Source: Candidatus Nanopelagicales bacterium (GTDB lineage: Bacteria; Actinomycetota; Actinomycetes; Nanopelagicales; Nanopelagicaceae). From it: DNA of 36,961 bases. The position numbers and the translations under genes were made by a program. Location: the NCBI GenBank assembly GCA_030832365.1, contig JAURJF010000001.1, positions 1-36,961 of the forward strand, given 5' to 3'. Of the stretch, positions 34,445-36,961 are shown in pieces. Numbering within the stretch: position 1 is the stretch's first letter; every line of letters begins with the position of its first letter. The notes beneath the pieces were generated by a model. The model had not been told where the DNA came from and ran no database searches. It was given only the letters and a program-made list of their open reading frames with translations.

Positions 34445-36284
34445 TTTCACTCGCTTTAACTCTCTTAGCCCCTGATGCTTGAGCTCCCCCGGTCATTAAC
34501 TCAATCTTTGCTTTCAACTCTTTCTCATTAAGAGCGTAAGTGGTAGTGGCTGGAGCTGTAGGGCGAATTGCTCTATCTTTTAGGACAAAACTCATAACTT
34601 TGTTAAATACAGGGCCACCTAAATAGCCACCCCAATGAAGTCCCTTAGGATCTTGAATCGTCACTGAAACTACAAACTCGGGTTTATCTGCAGGAGCAAA
34701 GCCAATAAATGAAGCGGTATATCCGCTATAGCAACCACACTTCGGGTTATATCTCATCGCAGTTCCAGTCTTTCCAGCTACGCGGTAGCCATCGATAGCT
34801 GCTGATGCTGCCGTTCCTCTAGCGCTAGCAACGCTCTCCATCATCAGTCGCATCTTTTTGGCAGTATCTGCGCTAATAACTCTTACCGACTTCTGCTGAC
34901 TTGCCGGGGTATATCTGCCTGCCCCATCGCTAATTCCTGCAATAACAGTTGGCGTTACTCGAAGGCCATCATTGGCAATGGTTGCAAAAACAGATGTTGC
35001 CTGAAGCGCAGTTAGCGAATAACCCTGACCAAATGCCACCGTTGGGGCAGTAGTTCCTGACCAATCTTTAACATCAAGTAGCTTGCCACTCTCCTCGCCA
35101 GGAAGACCAGAGTTTGCTTTTTCAGCAATTCCAAACTTCTTTAAATATGAGTGAAGCTTGTCATTAGAGAGCATCTCCCCCACCTTTATCGCACCAGTAT
35201 TACTAGAGACGGCAAGTGCGCCGGTGAGAGTTAGCCTCTGAGTTGGATGCTTATCATGATCACTAAATACTTTATTGGAGCGTTTTAGTTTCCAGGGAAT
35301 AGTCATAACGCTCTCAGGTGAAATCATTCCCTCTTCCATTGCGGCAGCAATTGTCATTACTTTTCCAGTAGAACCTGGTTCATAGACTTCTTGCACTGAA
35401 GGGTTCTGCCAGCGATAGGGATCTACATCTTTCGTATCGCCAGGTGTGAAAGAAGGATATGTTGCATGAGCTAGCACCTGCCCAGTTGCTGGATCCATAA
35501 CAACTACTGTGCCTGATAGCGCTCTAGAGCTCTTAACAACGGTTCTTATCGCCTCTTGTGCTACCCATTGCACATCTCTATCAATAGTTAACTTGACGGT
35601 ATTTCCACGAACTGCCTCTGTAGTTATCTTCTGGGTTCCAGGAATTATTGTTCCGGCAGCATTGGCATAGGTGTAATGGCCATCAATGCCACTAAGAGTT
35701 GAATTCATGCTGTATTCAAGCCCGGCTGCCCCGCTGCCAGCTCTATTAATAAAGCCAATCACTGCTGCTCCCAGCTCGCCTTCTGGGTATTCGCGGACAT
35801 AGATCCGCTCAGCAAAAAATCCCATTAGCCTTTTAGCTAGACCATTTTCTTTCTCTGCAATCTCATCATTGTATGAATCAACTGCCGCTTCTAATTCTCT
35901 CCAAACTCGCGGTTTAACTGCCTGGCTGATTACAACATATCTTCTCTCGCCAATTAATTGTTCTTTTAGCCAATCCTGATCAACATCTAATATCGGAGCT
36001 GCAAGTTCTGCTAGCGCTTTAGGGTGATCAACTATCGCCTGATCAACCAGGATTCGATAGGCGCTAACGCTTCTAGCAAATTCAGTGCCATTGATATCGG
36101 TAATTGCTCCCCGAGGAGCCATAATTACCGACTTTTTAGTCAATTCATTACTAGCTTTATCTGCAAGGCCTGCCGCTCTAACTCCCTGAATATCAATTAA
36201 GCGAACTGCAAAAGCAATGAGAATAACTAGTGAGATCGCAACTAAGTAGCTAATTCTTCTCTCAACTAACTTATGGTGGCTCAT
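34437..36284 (-). CDS. ftsI: Septal transpeptidase FtsI (PBP3)
   Basis: FtsI crosslinks septal peptidoglycan with FtsW. The 615-residue protein has one N-terminal membrane helix (about residues 12-30) and a pedestal domain beginning near APRGAITDINGTEFA. The penicillin-binding domain follows, with the active serine in EPGSTGKVMT (Ser305, Lys308), SSNTGAI as the SxN motif and AGKTGTA as the KTG motif. No PASTA repeats follow; the C-terminal tail is short and Lys/Ala rich. Start ATG overlaps the ftsL stop as ATGA. The 3' end overlaps murE. Confidence 0.96.
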   Translation of the reverse strand: MSHHKLVERRISYLVAISLVILIAFAVRLIDIQGVRAAGLADKASNELTKKSVIMAPRGAITDINGTEFARSVSAYRILVDQAIVDHPKALAELAAPILDVDQDWLKEQLIGERRYVVISQAVKPRVWRELEAAVDSYNDEIAEKENGLAKRLMGFFAERIYVREYPEGELGAAVIGFINRAGSGAAGLEYSMNSTLSGIDGHYTYANAAGTIIPGTQKITTEAVRGNTVKLTIDRDVQWVAQEAIRTVVKSSRALSGTVVVMDPATGQVLAHATYPSFTPGDTKDVDPYRWQNPSVQEVYEPGSTGKVMTIAAAMEEGMISPESVMTIPWKLKRSNKVFSDHDKHPTQRLTLTGALAVSSNTGAIKVGEMLSNDKLHSYLKKFGIAEKANSGLPGEESGKLLDVKDWSGTTAPTVAFGQGYSLTALQATSVFATIANDGLRVTPTVIAGISDGAGRYTPASQQKSVRVISADTAKKMRLMMESVASARGTAASAAIDGYRVAGKTGTAMRYNPKCGCYSGYTASFIGFAPADKPEFVVSVTIQDPKGLHWGGYLGGPVFNKVMSFVLKDRAIRPTAPATTTYALNEKELKAKIELMTGGAQASGAKRVKASENG

Positions 36285-36703
36285 GGTTTTGCTTTAACCA
36301 CCTTCACTGGCTCAACTGCTACGGGAGCTGAAATATCAAGAAAAGTTGGTGATTTACTTGGAATCATTCCAAGTGCGAAAGCTCGCTCTGCTAGCGCCTC
36401 TGAAGTTGAGAGTAGAGCTACTTGCCTAAGCGCTTCTTCGCGCTCTTCATTAACGAGTATTGCTTCAATTTTTAACTCTCTAACTCTTTCTGCATCATTT
36501 CCTAGAAGAATATTTACCCCTAAAAGACCGAGCAGGCCCAGCGCCAAGGTCGCCCCAACTATTGAATAGAAGAGGCGATCTGTTGCTTGAGCCCCTGGTG
36601 TTGGGCGAAGCTCTGGAACAAGTTTGAGAATTGCTCTTGATGATTTCTCAATTGCTAATTTCTTTGAACGCTCAAAGGCTGGGCTAAGAACTGAGAGAGC
36701 CAT
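36281..36703 (-). CDS. ftsL: FtsL-like divisome protein
   Basis: The 140-residue protein has a cytoplasmic N-terminus, one membrane helix (about residues 44-67) and then a helical, charged stretch that could form a coiled coil (about 70-105), followed by a Pro/Val-rich end. This is the FtsL/DivIC topology. Sequence similarity in this family is low, so the call rests on topology and on its place between rsmH and ftsI, where FtsL is encoded in most bacteria. ATG start sharing one base with the rsmH stop (TGATG). Confidence 0.8.
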   Translation of the reverse strand: MALSVLSPAFERSKKLAIEKSSRAILKLVPELRPTPGAQATDRLFYSIVGATLALGLLGLLGVNILLGNDAERVRELKIEAILVNEEREEALRQVALLSTSEALAERAFALGMIPSKSPTFLDISAPVAVEPVKVVKAKP

Positions 36704-36961
36704 CAGGCAGCCACCCGCTGGATAGCTCTAAGCCTTACCGACTTTGCGCGAGAGTTATCTGAGATCTCATCTTCACTAGCTTTCTGACTTCCATTAAATA
36801 CCAGGGAGAATTTTGCAGATAAGGCTTTAATCTCAACTGGAAGGCCAAGTGGGGTCTTTGACTCTGTTGCTTGAGTGAAGAAGTTCTTAACAATTTTATC
36901 TTCTAAAGACTGAAATGACATCACAACCATACGTCCACCAATATTTAAACGCTCTAGGCAG
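36703..36961 (-). CDS. rsmH: 16S rRNA (cytosine1402-N4)-methyltransferase, C-terminal part
   Basis: The frame is open from the window edge, so the 5' part of the gene lies outside. The visible 85 or so residues begin CLERLNIGGRMVVMSFQSLE and include DKIVKNFF, then LPVEIKAL and the closing NSRAKSVRLRAIQRV. This matches the C-terminal end of RsmH (MraW), which N4-methylates C1402 of 16S rRNA. RsmH opens the dcw cluster, usually after mraZ, so mraZ should lie just outside. The stop overlaps the ftsL ATG. Confidence 0.93.
   Translation of the reverse strand, partial: CLERLNIGGRMVVMSFQSLEDKIVKNFFTQATESKTPLGLPVEIKALSAKFSLVFNGSQKASEDEISDNSRAKSVRLRAIQRVAA

Noticed and set aside
34700..34800. Two close cysteines (KCGCY) after the KTG motif of FtsI as a possible redox or metal site
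   Set aside because: I believe a similar segment occurs in other actinobacterial FtsI proteins, and no further ligands are nearby.
1..36961. Mobile elements, CRISPR arrays, prophage, toxin-antitoxin or defence genes
   Set aside because: None is seen. Every long frame is a conserved housekeeping gene except kynU and kynA, which are also known enzymes.

Overview
The window looks like the chromosome of a small-genome actinobacterium, most like the freshwater acI lineage (Nanopelagicales, e.g. Planktophila-type). Three things suggest this: gene order matches the high-G+C actinobacterial his-trp / dnaE-lspA-ileS / dcw block as known from Streptomyces, G+C is much lower judged by eye, and packing is extreme (most neighbours overlap by 1-8 nt or are under 25 nt apart). 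MurE carries the meso-diaminopimelate motif, and the cluster contains sepF, pgeF and a DksA/TraR-like gene beside ileS. The genus-level placement is inference.

Layout (almost all on the minus strand, so read from right to left). 36961-23446 is the division/cell-wall cluster: rsmH (partial), ftsL, ftsI, murE, murF, mraY, murD, ftsW, murG, murC, ftsQ, ftsZ. 23434-21324 continues with pgeF, yggS, sepF, yggT. 21264-19208 holds kynU and kynA (tryptophan to kynurenine and anthranilate chemistry), where related actinobacteria usually carry divIVA/wag31. 16065-19211 is ileS, the only complete plus-strand gene, preceded by a T-box leader (15861-16064) with a short Stem I and an AUC specifier. 15795-10013 holds a DksA/TraR-like zinc-finger gene with a histone-H1-like tail, lspA, rluD and dnaE. 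9963-104 is a histidine-tryptophan operon: hisD, hisC, hisB, hisH, priA, hisF, hisI, trpE, trpC, trpB, trpA. The first ~107 bases hold the edge of another gene whose strand cannot be settled here.

Together the genes cover histidine synthesis from imidazole-glycerol phosphate to histidine plus the HisI step, and part of tryptophan synthesis (no trpD, trpG or trpF in the window). PriA keeps the residues expected of the bifunctional HisA/TrpF enzyme. The right half makes lipid II and builds the divisome. Several genes have a TANNNT -10-like hexamer 6-8 nt before the start codon and no Shine-Dalgarno, the arrangement expected for leaderless mRNAs.

I did not find mobile elements, CRISPR arrays, tRNA or rRNA genes. 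No gene-free stretch exceeds 300 bases; the longest is 15796-16064, which holds the ileS promoter and T-box. No clearly new multi-gene system is visible. The best leads are the ileS leader with its shared terminator/Shine-Dalgarno strand, the kynU-kynA pair at the expected divIVA position, and a direct repeat ahead of kynU.
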